In this document: positions 52,415 to 61,380 of the stretch, piece after piece
Layout: each line of letters begins with the position of its first letter
How positions within the stretch are numbered: position 1 is the stretch's first letter
Source: Actinomycetota bacterium
Lineage (GTDB): Bacteria; Actinomycetota; Actinomycetes; Nanopelagicales; Nanopelagicaceae
DNA length: 64,000 nucleotides
Assembly: GCA_005800815.1 (NCBI GenBank)
Contig: SYEK01000006.1
Location: forward strand, 53,590-117,589
Direction: 5' to 3'
Notes under the pieces: generated by a model
Databases searched by the model: none
Seen by the model: only the letters and a program-made list of their open reading frames with translations
What the model was told of the DNA's origin: nothing
Translations under genes and position numbers: made by a program

Positions 52415-53902
52415 TTGGTTTATAACAAAAAGAGATTTAAGGTTGCGGTCGGTGGCTTCTATTTAGAGTCTAATAGCTTTGTTCAAGGGCAAACATCGCT
52501 TGATGATTTTAAAAATCAGATATTTGTGGTGGGCAAAGCAATTTCGAGAGACAGTGCCGGAACTTCAAGTGAGTTCGCTGGGGCATGGGACACTCTTGAA
52601 GAGGCCGGTTGCATTCTTGTGCCCACATTAGTTGCTTACTCATCGCCGCGTCCACCGCTGACCAAAGAAGCACTTGACACAATTACGCAGACAATTCTCA
52701 ATGCGATTCCCATGGATATAGACGGCGTGTATCTGATGTTGCATGGCTCAGCTTGGGCACACCACGAGAATGATCCCGAGGGCCTCTTACTGAGAAAAAT
52801 TCGTGAAAAAATAGGACCAAGAAAATTTATTGCAATTAGCCTTGACCTTCACGCTTACTTTACAAAACAAATGTTGGAGGCTATCGACATTGTTTCTGCC
52901 TATAAAACCTGTCCCCATTTAGATTTGTATGAAACCGGTACGCGCGCTGCAGAGATTCTTGTGCAATCTTTATTTGGTCAGGTTCGCCCTAAAACTGTCA
53001 TGGCAATAGCACCAATGATCACACCACCTGAACACCATGATCACAATCGTGCTCCTTTTAAAACTCTTATGGATGCAACTAAGCAAGCACAAAAAGGAAA
53101 AATCTTAATTGCATCGCTACTTGCTACACAGCCATGGCTTGATGTACCCGAATTGACATGGAAAGCTGTTATTACCGTAGATGATGATGTTGTATATGGT
53201 CAGCGCGAGGCAGAGAATTTGATTAGTCAAGCGTGGGCACTTCGACAAAAATTCTTAAATATGACTGCCAATCCGGTTCGTATTGCTTTTGAGGAAGCAC
53301 TCGCGATGCAAGCTCCTACAGTCATAGCTGATATGGGAGATGCAACTAACGGTGGCTCATTAGGTGATAGCACGGAGGTTCTCAGAACAAGCATTTTATC
53401 CTCAAGCAAAGGCTCCCTTGCAATCTCACTCACAGAACCAGATGCTGTAATCAAGTGCCAAGGATATACAGGACAAAAACTTCTATTGTCTTTAGGTACT
53501 GGCAAGCCGGGTAGTTACAACGAAAAGGTGTTAGTTCACGCAAATGTAATAGCAATGGCTAATAGCAAGATTTCCTACACGCATCCTGCGGCACTAAACG
53601 TTGTTGACAATCCTGGTTTGTCAGTGTTGATTACAATAGAGCACCCAACGTTATTGATTTATATTGTACTTCACTCACAACCAGTGCGCGTTATTGATCC
53701 AGTCATTTACCAACTTTTTGATCTAAAAATCAATGAGATAAGTTTGATTCAGGCAAAATCGCACGTATCATTTATTCCCGGATTTGCGCAAATCACGCCC
53801 CGCTACGTTTTGGCAAATACTCTTGGACCAACAACTGCAAACCTTGTATCACTACCTTTTACACGACGGCCTATTCCTTTATATCCATTTGAAGATATTT
53901 AG
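52415..53902 (+). CDS. M81-family metallopeptidase (MlrC-like)
   Basis: 495 residues matching the M81 family, founded on MlrC, which cleaves linear microcystin peptides in Sphingomonas. Probable metal ligands lie in MLHGSAWAHHENDPEG, ISLDLHAYF and CPHLDLYETGTRA; VAVGGFYLESNSF is the N-terminal family motif. Family members in other bacteria probably act on diverse small amides, so microcystin use is not implied. TTG start at 52415 behind AGGGGGC. Divergent from the sugar-importer operon across about 120 bases, and its stop overlaps that of the HSL-type hydrolase. Confidence 0.87.
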   Translation: MVYNKKRFKVAVGGFYLESNSFVQGQTSLDDFKNQIFVVGKAISRDSAGTSSEFAGAWDTLEEAGCILVPTLVAYSSPRPPLTKEALDTITQTILNAIPMDIDGVYLMLHGSAWAHHENDPEGLLLRKIREKIGPRKFIAISLDLHAYFTKQMLEAIDIVSAYKTCPHLDLYETGTRAAEILVQSLFGQVRPKTVMAIAPMITPPEHHDHNRAPFKTLMDATKQAQKGKILIASLLATQPWLDVPELTWKAVITVDDDVVYGQREAENLISQAWALRQKFLNMTANPVRIAFEEALAMQAPTVIADMGDATNGGSLGDSTEVLRTSILSSSKGSLAISLTEPDAVIKCQGYTGQKLLLSLGTGKPGSYNEKVLVHANVIAMANSKISYTHPAALNVVDNPGLSVLITIEHPTLLIYIVLHSQPVRVIDPVIYQLFDLKINEISLIQAKSHVSFIPGFAQITPRYVLANTLGPTTANLVSLPFTRRPIPLYPFEDI

Positions 53903-54837
53903 AGGTTTTTGAGTATTTTTTTTAACTCTTCGCCAATTTTTTTACTGGCATCACGGGCATCTGTTAAAAAACCCTGCATCAACATAAATCCATGAATCAC
54001 ACCGGCATAGCGATGCAATATAACAATATTTCCTGCACTTTTTAAGCGCCTCGCTAGTTCTTCACCTTCATCACGTAAAGGGTCATATTCAGCCGTGATT
54101 ATAATTGTGGGTGGCAAACCCGATAAATCAGGCGAGTTAATTGGGAGCACATATGGATTTTCAAAGTCCCTAACATTATTTACATATTGATCCCAGTACC
54201 ACCACATCATCTCAGATGTAAGGAGATAATTTGGTGAATTTTCAATCATTGACGGGTAATTCAAATTGTGATCAGCGACAGGATAAATTAGTATTTGAAA
54301 TGAGACTTTTGGCCCTTTAAAATCACGAGATTTTAAAACAACAGCAGAGGCTAAATTACCTCCTGCGCTATCACCAGCAACCCCAATAGCATCAGGATTA
54401 ATTCCGAGTGTTTTTGCATTAGCACAAACCCACTCTAACGTTGCGTAACAGTCATTAAATGGGACTGGAAACTTGTGTTCAGGTGCTTTTTGATAGTTCA
54501 CTGAAATCACCACTGCGCCAGTATCTGTCGCCATCAACTGATGTTGCACCTCATTTATTTGTAAATTTCCAGCGACCCATCCCCCACCATGAAACATCAC
54601 AATTGCTGGAAGTGCGCCATCACCTATGGGGCGATATATAGCGATAGGTAGGTCGGCAGTTGGCCCACTAAAATATCTATGTTCTATGCTTGCAAGTGGC
54701 TCTGGCTTACCTAAATAATCTGAAGACCATTTTTTAAAAGCAGAAGTGCGAATATCAAAAGGACTCAAATCTTTCAGCGCTTTGTCGTTTTCTGAAGACA
54801 ATTTTGCTATAAAAGCTTTAATTTCAGGTTTAATCAT
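53899..54837 (-). CDS. Alpha/beta hydrolase fold-3 (HSL-family esterase)
   Basis: 312 residues of the hormone-sensitive-lipase esterase family. The oxyanion motif HGGGWVAG, the nucleophile Ser in GDSAGGNLA, Asp in EYDPLRDEGE and His in GVIHGFMLMQG form the complete triad. It probably hydrolyses a small ester or lactone. ATG at 54837 follows TAGATT by 7 bases. Last gene of the island before ddl. Confidence 0.9.
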   Translation of the reverse strand: MIKPEIKAFIAKLSSENDKALKDLSPFDIRTSAFKKWSSDYLGKPEPLASIEHRYFSGPTADLPIAIYRPIGDGALPAIVMFHGGGWVAGNLQINEVQHQLMATDTGAVVISVNYQKAPEHKFPVPFNDCYATLEWVCANAKTLGINPDAIGVAGDSAGGNLASAVVLKSRDFKGPKVSFQILIYPVADHNLNYPSMIENSPNYLLTSEMMWWYWDQYVNNVRDFENPYVLPINSPDLSGLPPTIIITAEYDPLRDEGEELARRLKSAGNIVILHRYAGVIHGFMLMQGFLTDARDASKKIGEELKKILKNL

Positions 54838-55053
54838 AAACTCTAATCTATCAGTCTTTTCTCTGTAATCAAATCTTTCATAATCTTCAGCTTGCCAAAA
54901 AAATTATTTATTTACTTAATTTCCTCAATAATTTGTCTAGATTAGAAAGCTTTTGGGTTACAAAGTAACTCTGAGTTACACCTGACTGTCAAAAGAATTA
55001 GAAACAGTTTTTCACGAATTTTCGCATCCAACCATTATGCCAAGGAATACGAA
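54838..55053 (-). promoter_or_regulatory. AT-rich control region of the HSL-type hydrolase; island border
   Basis: The 216-base gap contains TAGATT (complement of 54845-54850) 7 bases before the ATG. ATTTGTCTAG at 54931-54940 is shared with the P450/DMT operator. A cluster GTTAC-AAA-GTAAC-TCTGA-GTTAC lies at 54957-54979. The last is a hyphenated palindrome plus a third half-site. Conserved genes resume with ddl at 55054. Confidence 0.4.
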
Positions 55054-56091
55054 TTACATTTTAATACGGATAAGAGCTGTTGTTATTAAAGCGGTGATCA
55101 AAGGGGTATATGCGATACCGCTTGCGGCCATGAGCTTGGGATACATCGAGGTACCGGTAAAGCCGGGCATCGTATTTATCTCGTTGATGACGATCTCACC
55201 TTTTTCGGTGTAGAAGAAGTCAACACGGGCCAACCCACTGCAGCCAAGGGCTTTAAATGCCTTGATAGCACTAGCACGGATCTGATCACTGGCACTTGTT
55301 GGAATATCGGCCGGCACTTTGACTGTAGTTGCGCTATCTAAATACTTTGCCTCAAAGTCATAGAACTCAAAGCGGCTATCGATAATGATTTCACCGGCAA
55401 CTGATGCCTGCACTCTGCCATCACTCTCAAGGACTGCGCACTCTATTTCACGACCCATAACTGCGCTCTCGATCATTACTTTGCTATCGAATCTGAAGGC
55501 ATCAATCAGCGCTGGCTCTAGGGCCTGAGCGCTTTTGACCTTATGTGTGCCTCGGCTGGAGCCACCACGGGCTGGTTTTACAAATACTGGAAAAGAGATA
55601 TCGGAGATATCTCTTTTCCAACTCTGGGCTGTGACCGTGATACCAGCGGTCACTCGCATGCCAGCGGCTGCAAATATCGTCTTTGAAAATGATTTATCCA
55701 TCGCAGCTGCCGATGCCATCACTCCGCTACCGACGTAGGCGATATCGGCTATCTCAAAGAAGCCTTGAATCGTGCCATCCTCACCAAATGGACCATGCAG
55801 GGCCGGAAAGACAACATCTATCGCCAGTGCCTTGCCCGCAACAGAGAATCCATGAACGTCGGCCACAACAGGTGTGGCGCTATCATCCACTGTTGGCAGA
55901 GCCCCAGCTGAGATTTCAAGCCGATAGTCATTGGGGAGTAAGACCCACTTACCTGCCTTGGTTATTCCAATGAGAACTGGGTCGTACAGAGATTGATCTA
56001 AACCCGACAAAACTCCAGCGGCTGAAAGACATGAGATCTCATGTTCGCTACTTTGGCCACCGAAGATGATGGCCACTCTCTTTTTACTCAT
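55054..56091 (-). CDS. ddl: D-alanine-D-alanine ligase
   Basis: ATP-grasp ligase for the peptidoglycan precursor dipeptide, 345 residues. FGGQSSEHEISCLSA, HGPFGEDGTIQGFFE, YVGSGVMASAAAMDK and the C-terminal INEINTMPGFTGTSMYPKL are the Ddl signatures. The start overlaps the gpsA stop (ATGA). Together with thiL and the Lrp-like gene this is a conserved neighbour pair in actinobacteria, here separated by about 17 kb. Confidence 0.96.
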   Translation of the reverse strand: MSKKRVAIIFGGQSSEHEISCLSAAGVLSGLDQSLYDPVLIGITKAGKWVLLPNDYRLEISAGALPTVDDSATPVVADVHGFSVAGKALAIDVVFPALHGPFGEDGTIQGFFEIADIAYVGSGVMASAAAMDKSFSKTIFAAAGMRVTAGITVTAQSWKRDISDISFPVFVKPARGGSSRGTHKVKSAQALEPALIDAFRFDSKVMIESAVMGREIECAVLESDGRVQASVAGEIIIDSRFEFYDFEAKYLDSATTVKVPADIPTSASDQIRASAIKAFKALGCSGLARVDFFYTEKGEIVINEINTMPGFTGTSMYPKLMAASGIAYTPLITALITTALIRIKM

Positions 56092-57089
56092 CGAATAAAG
56101 TTCTCTGATCGCGTTGTAATCTCCATCAATCGATCAAGGGCCGCCATCGGGGTGAGCATGCCAGAACACACATCGGCAACTGCCTCAATCACTGGGACCT
56201 CAATTCCAACGCTTCGGGCGATCTGAACGACTGCACTAGATGAGGCTACGCCCTCTACGGTCTTGGCTACTTGTTCGCGTGCAACGGCCATAGAGCCTGA
56301 GCGTCCCAAGACCTCTCCAAATGTGCGGTTGCGAGAAAGTGGTGAGCCACAGCTTGCAACTAAATCCCCCATGCCCGCTAGCCCGGCAGCACTGAGTGGA
56401 TCGGCCCCATGTGCGGCCGAAAGGCGTGCGACCTCATTTAAACCGCGAGTGATCACCATGGCTTGAGTATTTTCGCCATAGCCCATACCAATCGACATTC
56501 CAACGGCCAGTGCGATGATGGATTTGATCGCACCTGCAAACTCACAACCCAAAATATCTGTCGAGGTATAGACCCGGTAGTAAGGAGTTGCAAATAATTT
56601 CACTACCTTTTCGGCGACAATCATCGTATGCGCGGCAACGACCGCCCCGGCCGGGTGTCTAAGGATTAATTCATAAGCCAGATTCGGTCCAGTAATGACT
56701 GCCACATTTTTAGTAGCCATGACATCTTGGATAATCTCTGACATGCGCTTTTGAGTAGCGAGCTCAATACCCTTCAAAGTGCTTACATACAGGGCATTTG
56801 GCGCAGCCATGGCCCTCCAGGAGTGCAGGTTTTCACGCAGAGATTGCGCCGGCACTGCCAGGACATAGATGGAGGAGTAATTAAATGCCTCATTGATATC
56901 ACTCGTTGCACGCAGGCCCGCAGACAATACATGGTTATCGAGGTACTTGGTATTAGTGTGCTTGGAATTGATCTCATCGACAACACTTTGATTACGTCCC
57001 CAGATTAGAACATGGTTGCCGGCATCGGCTAGGACTTGAGCCATGGTGCTACCCCACTGGCCACTTCCGAGAACAGTTACCTTACTCAT
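56088..57089 (-). CDS. gpsA: Glycerol-3-phosphate dehydrogenase [NAD(P)+]
   Basis: Reduces dihydroxyacetone phosphate to sn-glycerol 3-phosphate for phospholipids. NAD motif VLGSGQWGSTMAQVLADAG, VSTLKGIELAT, GPNLAYEL, and the catalytic Lys in CEFAGAIKSIIALA. 333 residues. ATGA overlaps with plsC before it and ddl after it make a tight plsC-gpsA-ddl operon linking phospholipid and wall synthesis. Confidence 0.97.
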   Translation of the reverse strand: MSKVTVLGSGQWGSTMAQVLADAGNHVLIWGRNQSVVDEINSKHTNTKYLDNHVLSAGLRATSDINEAFNYSSIYVLAVPAQSLRENLHSWRAMAAPNALYVSTLKGIELATQKRMSEIIQDVMATKNVAVITGPNLAYELILRHPAGAVVAAHTMIVAEKVVKLFATPYYRVYTSTDILGCEFAGAIKSIIALAVGMSIGMGYGENTQAMVITRGLNEVARLSAAHGADPLSAAGLAGMGDLVASCGSPLSRNRTFGEVLGRSGSMAVAREQVAKTVEGVASSSAVVQIARSVGIEVPVIEAVADVCSGMLTPMAALDRLMEITTRSENFIR

Positions 57090-57871
57090 CTCTTCTTCTT
57101 GAAGTTTCCTGTGCGTGGCAGAGTTGAAAAATGTGGATCAAAAATCTCCTCTGGTCGCCTCTGCCCGCGCAACTCCTCCAGTAAATCGGTGATCGCTCCC
57201 ATGACAAATGCCGTAGCCTCGATGAGGGCCTGCGAATCACTCTCTCGTGTATACCAAGGTGATAGGTCAATGGGCGGGCCAGCTAGGATCTTTATCGTTG
57301 TACGGGGGAAGATCTTGATCTTCCTCTCATAGGTGGGCATCACATCTTGTGAGCCCCATTGTGCGATCGGAATCACCGGAACCTTTGTCATGATGGCAAG
57401 TCGTACAAGCCCTGTCTTTGCCACCATCGGCCAGCCTCCTGGATCGCGCGTAAGTGTGCCTTCGGGATAGACACCTAAAAGGTTTCCCGCCTGCAGGGTT
57501 CGAGTCGCATGTTCGAGTGCCTTGGCTGCATCCACACTCTCACGGGCGATGGGGATCATGCCTGCAGCTAAAACGAGCTTTCCTATGATGGGAGTTTTAA
57601 AGATGCCTTCTTTGCCGATGTAGCGGGGGGCACGGCCGTTACGAAAGAGAAAATGCGACAAAAACAGGACATCTAAATACGAGACGTGGTTACAGGCCAC
57701 GATCGCAGCCCCATTCTTGGGTATCTGCTCGCCCCCACGCCACTCTTTCCGCCCAACGAGATTTAACAAGGGTATGACTATGGTGCTTCCGAGCCTGAAT
57801 GCGAAATTTGTGCCAAGAGGTTTACCTGAGGGAGGAGCATAAGAAATCTTGTACTCCCGCATAGCCCTCAT
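57086..57871 (-). CDS. plsC: 1-acyl-sn-glycerol-3-phosphate acyltransferase
   Basis: Membrane-associated acyltransferase converting lysophosphatidate to phosphatidate. Motif I NHVSYLDVLF (HX4D), motif III YPEGTLTRD and VPVIPIAQWG are present. 261 residues. Directly upstream of gpsA, whose product supplies the glycerol phosphate backbone. The ATG at 57869-57871 may be replaced by the second Met three codons in. Confidence 0.93.
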   Translation of the reverse strand: MRAMREYKISYAPPSGKPLGTNFAFRLGSTIVIPLLNLVGRKEWRGGEQIPKNGAAIVACNHVSYLDVLFLSHFLFRNGRAPRYIGKEGIFKTPIIGKLVLAAGMIPIARESVDAAKALEHATRTLQAGNLLGVYPEGTLTRDPGGWPMVAKTGLVRLAIMTKVPVIPIAQWGSQDVMPTYERKIKIFPRTTIKILAGPPIDLSPWYTRESDSQALIEATAFVMGAITDLLEELRGQRRPEEIFDPHFSTLPRTGNFKKKR

Positions 57872-57886
57872 ATTACTGCGTGGAAT

Positions 57887-57924
57887 AAGAAAACGGGGCT
57901 AGCCTTTGCCAGCCCCGTTTTCTT
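57887..57924 (-). terminator. Rho-independent terminator of the HU gene
   Basis: Perfect 14-bp stem (57887-57900 with 57911-57924) and a 10-base loop, with a T-rich end on the minus strand (CCCCGTTTTCTT). It sits between the HU stop and plsC and could work in both directions. Confidence 0.85.
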
Positions 57925-57943
57925 TGAAAGAAAGGGAGAAGAA

Positions 57944-58369
57944 CTACTTCTTCTTAGCCTTCTTAGCAACCTTTTTCTTTGCTGCAGACTTCTTAGCAAC
58001 CTTTTTCTTTGCTGCAGACTTCTTAGCGGCCTTTTTGGCTACTGGTTTTACAACTGGCTTTGGAGCTGGCTTTGGAGCAGGTCCGAGCTTGCGCTCTCCT
58101 GAGATGACATCCTTTAAGCCCTTGGCCGGCAAGAAGCGGGCCTTCTTTGAGGCTTTGATTTTGATCGTCTCACCGGTAAATGGGTTGCGTCCCATACGGG
58201 CTTTACGATCAACCTTCTTGAACTTACCGAAATCATTGATCATAACGTCCTCACCCTTGTGCAGGCTGCGAACGATGGTGTCAAATACGATTTCTACAGC
58301 GTGTGCTGCTTCCTTCTTGCTGTCGTTGAAGTGTGGTGCCAACGCCGCAATGAATTGGGCCTTATTCAT
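57944..58369 (-). CDS. hup: DNA-binding protein HU with lysine-rich C-terminal tail (HupB-like)
   Basis: Nucleoid protein. The first ~95 residues are a normal HU fold (NKAQFIAALAPHFNDSKKEA ... RKARMGRNPFTGETIKIKAS). Next comes a Pro/Lys linker (PAPKPAPKPVVKPVAK) and a histone H1-like KKAAKK tail, the form found in actinobacterial HupB. The tail contains a duplicated decapeptide KSAAKKKVAK. 141 residues. AGGGGA lies 6 bases before the ATG, and a 14-bp palindrome immediately precedes the ribosome site. Own transcription unit with a strong terminator. Confidence 0.95.
   Translation of the reverse strand: MNKAQFIAALAPHFNDSKKEAAHAVEIVFDTIVRSLHKGEDVMINDFGKFKKVDRKARMGRNPFTGETIKIKASKKARFLPAKGLKDVISGERKLGPAPKPAPKPVVKPVAKKAAKKSAAKKKVAKKSAAKKKVAKKAKKK
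57961..58020 (-). repeat. Two exact 30-bp tandem repeats in the HU tail
   Basis: Bases 57961-57990 and 57991-58020 are identical and in frame, encoding two copies of the lysine-rich decapeptide. Third-position identity points to recent duplication. Confidence 0.9.
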
Positions 58370-58440
58370 TGAAATCCCCTTATTTACGCGTAAATGTTGA
58401 GCAACTGCTCACCATGCACTTAAATTTACGCGTATGAATG
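58370..58440 (-). promoter_or_regulatory. HU upstream region with two palindromic TTTACGCGTA boxes
   Basis: ATTTACGCGTAAAT (58382-58395) is a perfect 14-bp palindrome directly upstream of the AGGGGA ribosome site. ATTTACGCGTAT (58424-58435) is a second copy. Centres are 42 bases apart, about four helical turns, so a dimeric regulator could bind both on one DNA face. Confidence 0.55.
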
Positions 58441-58519
58441 GGGTGATTGCCCTATTCGTGCAGGCGTGTCGCAATATTTATTGTCACCCAATATCTGCAA
58501 AAACTAGTGTTTTATAGAG

Positions 58520-58548
58520 ATAAAACCCTCAACAAAAGATTGAGGGTC
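58520..58548 (-). terminator. Rho-independent terminator of leuCD
   Basis: ACCCTCAA (58526-58533) and TTGAGGGT (58541-58548) form a perfect 8-bp stem with a 7-base loop. On the minus strand it is followed by TTTTATCT, 50 bases after the leuD stop. Confidence 0.8.
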
Positions 58549-58598
58549 ACGCTCTAATCCTCTCACTGCTGCCCAAAAAGCATTGATATACGCCTATT

Positions 58599-59198
58599 TT
58601 AAACGCGGATGGGCAGCGTTGCAGGCTTGTAAGCAGGGCGCCTCTTTTCGAAAGTATCGATGAACTCACTATTTTTTATCGTCAATCCGATGTCATCGAG
58701 CCCCTCCATCAAACGCCAGCGGGTGTAGTCATCGATAGCAAAATCTAGAACGACATCGTTGTAGCACACGCTCCGGCTATCAAGATCAACGCTTATTTGG
58801 GTCAGCGGAGCGGCCTCGATCACCCTCCACATCGCCTCCACATCGTTTTGCTCAAGGATGACAGTCAAAAGCCCGGCTTTTAAAGAGTTTCCTCGAAAGA
58901 TATCGGCAAAACGGCTGGAGATCACGACTTTAAAGCCATAGTTTTGCAGCGCCCAGACTGCATGCTCGCGCGATGAGCCAGTCCCAAAATCGACACCGGC
59001 GACCAAAATGGTGGCAGCTTTAAAGGCTGGGTCATTTAAAACAAAGGTGGGGTCAGTGCGCCAGGCCGCAAAGAGACCATCCTCAAAGCCACTTCGTGTG
59101 ACGCGCTTTAAATACACGGCTGGGATGATCTGATCGGTATCAACGTTGCTGCGGCGAAGCGGGGTTGCACTGCCTGTATGTTTGATGAACTTATCCAT
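58599..59198 (-). CDS. leuD: 3-isopropylmalate dehydratase small subunit
   Basis: Swivelling domain of isopropylmalate isomerase (leucine synthesis). [41 protein letters not shown] and [18 protein letters not shown] are diagnostic. 199 residues. Follows leuC by 18 bases. Confidence 0.97.
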   Translation of the reverse strand: MDKFIKHTGSATPLRRSNVDTDQIIPAVYLKRVTRSGFEDGLFAAWRTDPTFVLNDPAFKAATILVAGVDFGTGSSREHAVWALQNYGFKVVISSRFADIFRGNSLKAGLLTVILEQNDVEAMWRVIEAAPLTQISVDLDSRSVCYNDVVLDFAIDDYTRWRLMEGLDDIGLTIKNSEFIDTFEKRRPAYKPATLPIRV

Positions 59199-59216
59199 AG
59201 TGATTACACAGCCCCT

Positions 59217-60608
59217 TTACAAATCTGCCGGTGATGAGAGTGTGCCGCGCAGAGCAGTGGCGGCGGCTACTAAGGGACTGACTAAATGTGTACGGCCACC
59301 CTTGCCCTGGCGGCCCTCAAAGTTTCGATTAGATGTCGAGGCAGCTCGCTCCCCGACGGATAACTGATCTGGATTCATACCAAGGCACATCGAGCAGCCA
59401 GCGTTTCGCCACTCCGCTCCGGCATCGAGAAAGACCCTATCTAGACCCTCAGCCTCTGCCTCCAAGCGCACCCGAGCCGAGCCTGGAACAACCAACATAC
59501 GCAGCGTTGATGCGATTTTCTTACCCCTGATAACTTGGGCGGCAGCACGAAGATCCTCAATTCGCCCATTCGTGCAAGAGCCCAGAAAAACAGTGTCAAT
59601 GGCTATCTTTTTAAGGGGTGTTCCCGCTTCAAGACCCATGTAAACCAGAGCGCGCTCTGCCGCCCCACGAGCCTCATCATCTTCAATCTCAGCCGGGTTG
59701 GGAACTTTGGAGTTCAAAGGCGCTCCTTGACCAGGGTTCGTACCCCAAGTCACGAAGGGCTCCAACTCATCGGCGTTGAGCTCGACCTCGATATCAAATT
59801 GCGCATCGCTATCTGTATAGAGGCTCCTCCAATAAGCAAGTGCGGATTGGAAATCTTTAGGTGCATGTGGCTTACCTTTGATGTAGTCAAAGGTAGTTTG
59901 ATCCGGTGCTATCAATCCTGCACGCGCTCCTGCCTCAATCGACATGTTGCAGATTGTCATACGAGACTCCATCGAGAGAGCGCGGATTGCACTGCCTCGA
60001 TACTCGATCACGTAGCCCTGCCCGCCACCGGTGCCGATCTTTGCGATTATCGCCAAGATAATATCTTTTGAGGTTACACCGGGTTTTAAAGTGCCTTCAA
60101 CGTTGATTGCCATCGTTTTTGGGCGCACCGCTGGCAGAGTTTGAGTCGCTAGAACGTGTTCGACTTCGGAGGTCCCGATTCCAAATGCCAGTGCGCCAAA
60201 GGCGCCATGAGTTGATGTGTGTGAGTCTCCGCAGACAATCGTCATTCCAGGCTGGGTGAGACCTAATTGAGGTCCGACCACGTGCACAACTCCCTGGTCC
60301 TTATCACCGAGAGAGTGGATGCGCAGCCCAAACTCTGCGCAGTTGGCCCGCAGAGTATCTATCTGCAGTTTTGAGACTGGGTCTGCGATCGGCCGATCAA
60401 TATTAAGTGTTGGCGTATTGTGATCTTCAGTTGCAATCGTCAGATCGGGTCGGCGCACCGTGCGCCCAGCCAAGCGCAGTCCATCAAAGGCCTGTGGGCT
60501 AGTGACCTCATGGATGAGGTGCAGATCGATATACAAAAGATCAGGCTCACCCGCTGCAGCACGCACGACATGCTCGGCCCAGATCTTGTGCGCTAGCGTT
60601 AACGCCAT
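59217..60608 (-). CDS. leuC: 3-isopropylmalate dehydratase large subunit
   Basis: Catalytic [4Fe-4S] subunit of isopropylmalate isomerase, 463 residues. Cluster cysteines in [14 protein letters not shown] and [46 protein letters not shown] is the aconitase-family active site, split here by family convention. AAAAGGAGTCAGG precedes the ATG. Divergent from an IclR-type regulator, the arrangement in which NdgR/LtbR controls leuCD. Confidence 0.97.
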   Translation of the reverse strand: MALTLAHKIWAEHVVRAAAGEPDLLYIDLHLIHEVTSPQAFDGLRLAGRTVRRPDLTIATEDHNTPTLNIDRPIADPVSKLQIDTLRANCAEFGLRIHSLGDKDQGVVHVVGPQLGLTQPGMTIVCGDSHTSTHGAFGALAFGIGTSEVEHVLATQTLPAVRPKTMAINVEGTLKPGVTSKDIILAIIAKIGTGGGQGYVIEYRGSAIRALSMESRMTICNMSIEAGARAGLIAPDQTTFDYIKGKPHAPKDFQSALAYWRSLYTDSDAQFDIEVELNADELEPFVTWGTNPGQGAPLNSKVPNPAEIEDDEARGAAERALVYMGLEAGTPLKKIAIDTVFLGSCTNGRIEDLRAAAQVIRGKKIASTLRMLVVPGSARVRLEAEAEGLDRVFLDAGAEWRNAGCSMCLGMNPDQLSVGERAASTSNRNFEGRQGKGGRTHLVSPLVAAATALRGTLSSPADL

Positions 60609-60663
60609 CGGCCCTGACTCCTTTTTGTTGCCATATCAAATAGTGGGATGCTAATATCATTCT
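60609..60663. promoter_or_regulatory. leuCD / IclR divergent promoter region
   Basis: 55 bases. On the plus strand TAATAT (60652-60657) lies 6 bases before the IclR ATG, suggesting a leaderless autoregulated transcript. On the minus strand leuC has a normal ribosome site. In streptomycetes and corynebacteria the IclR protein NdgR/LtbR binds this intergenic region; the site itself is not identified here. Confidence 0.5.
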
Positions 60664-61380
60664 ATGGTCAGACAGAGTAGCGGAGTTGGCGTCCTAGATA
60701 AAGCCCTGGCGATCTTGGGCACGCTCGAGGCCGGTCCTCACTCATTGGCCGAGCTCGTTGCAGCCACAGGTATCGCCCGTCCGACCGCTCATCGCTTGGC
60801 CGTTGCCCTGGAGTTTCACCGCTTAGTCACCCGAGACCTATCGGGCCGTTTTGTAATCGGAGGGCGCAGCGCTGAATTAGGAGCAGCCGCCGGTGAGGAT
60901 CGTTTATTAGCCGCAGCAGGACCTGCCCTTGCCGCTCTGCGCGATGCAACGGGTGAGAGCTCCCAGCTATATAAGCGGCAGGGTGATCAACGCATCTGTG
61001 TGGCAGTCGCCGAGAGATTATCTGGTCTTCGCGACTCAGTCCCTGTAGGAAGTGCACTGACCATGTCGGCCGGCTCTGCGGCGCAGATTTTATTGGCCTG
61101 GGAGGATAGTGAGAAGATCCACCGCGGTTTGATTCATGCCCGCTTTAGCGCAGCTCAGTTGGCGGCCGATCGCCGCCGTGGTTGGGCGCAGTCTGTGGGC
61201 GAGAGAGAGGCTGGGGTGACATCTGTTTCTGCGCCTGTTCGAGCACCTAATGGAAGAGTAATCGCAGCAGTGAGTATCAGCGGACCTATTGAGCGCTTAG
61301 GCCGCCAGCCCGGTCGCATTCATGCAGCCGCAGTCGTTGCTACCGCTGCTCGCCTGAGTGAATTCCTAGCTCGCGAATAA
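60664..61380 (+). CDS. IclR-family transcriptional regulator (NdgR/LtbR-like)
   Basis: 238 residues. N-terminal winged helix (SGVGVLDKALAILGTLEAG ... LVAATGIARPTAHRLAVAL) and a C-terminal GAF-like effector domain (RDATGESSQLYKRQGDQRIC ... AVSISGPIERL). Its divergent position from leuCD is the conserved NdgR/LtbR context, controlling leucine and other amino acid genes. The 3' end overlaps the convergent recX end by 41 bases. Confidence 0.92.
   Translation: MVRQSSGVGVLDKALAILGTLEAGPHSLAELVAATGIARPTAHRLAVALEFHRLVTRDLSGRFVIGGRSAELGAAAGEDRLLAAAGPALAALRDATGESSQLYKRQGDQRICVAVAERLSGLRDSVPVGSALTMSAGSAAQILLAWEDSEKIHRGLIHARFSAAQLAADRRRGWAQSVGEREAGVTSVSAPVRAPNGRVIAAVSISGPIERLGRQPGRIHAAAVVATAARLSEFLARE

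Noticed and set aside
52415..53902. True microcystinase system
   Set aside because: No MlrA, MlrB or MlrD homologue is visible nearby, and M81 proteins are common with other roles.
37984..55053. Prophage or integrative element
   Set aside because: No integrase, phage structural gene, tRNA border or direct-repeat attachment site was seen.
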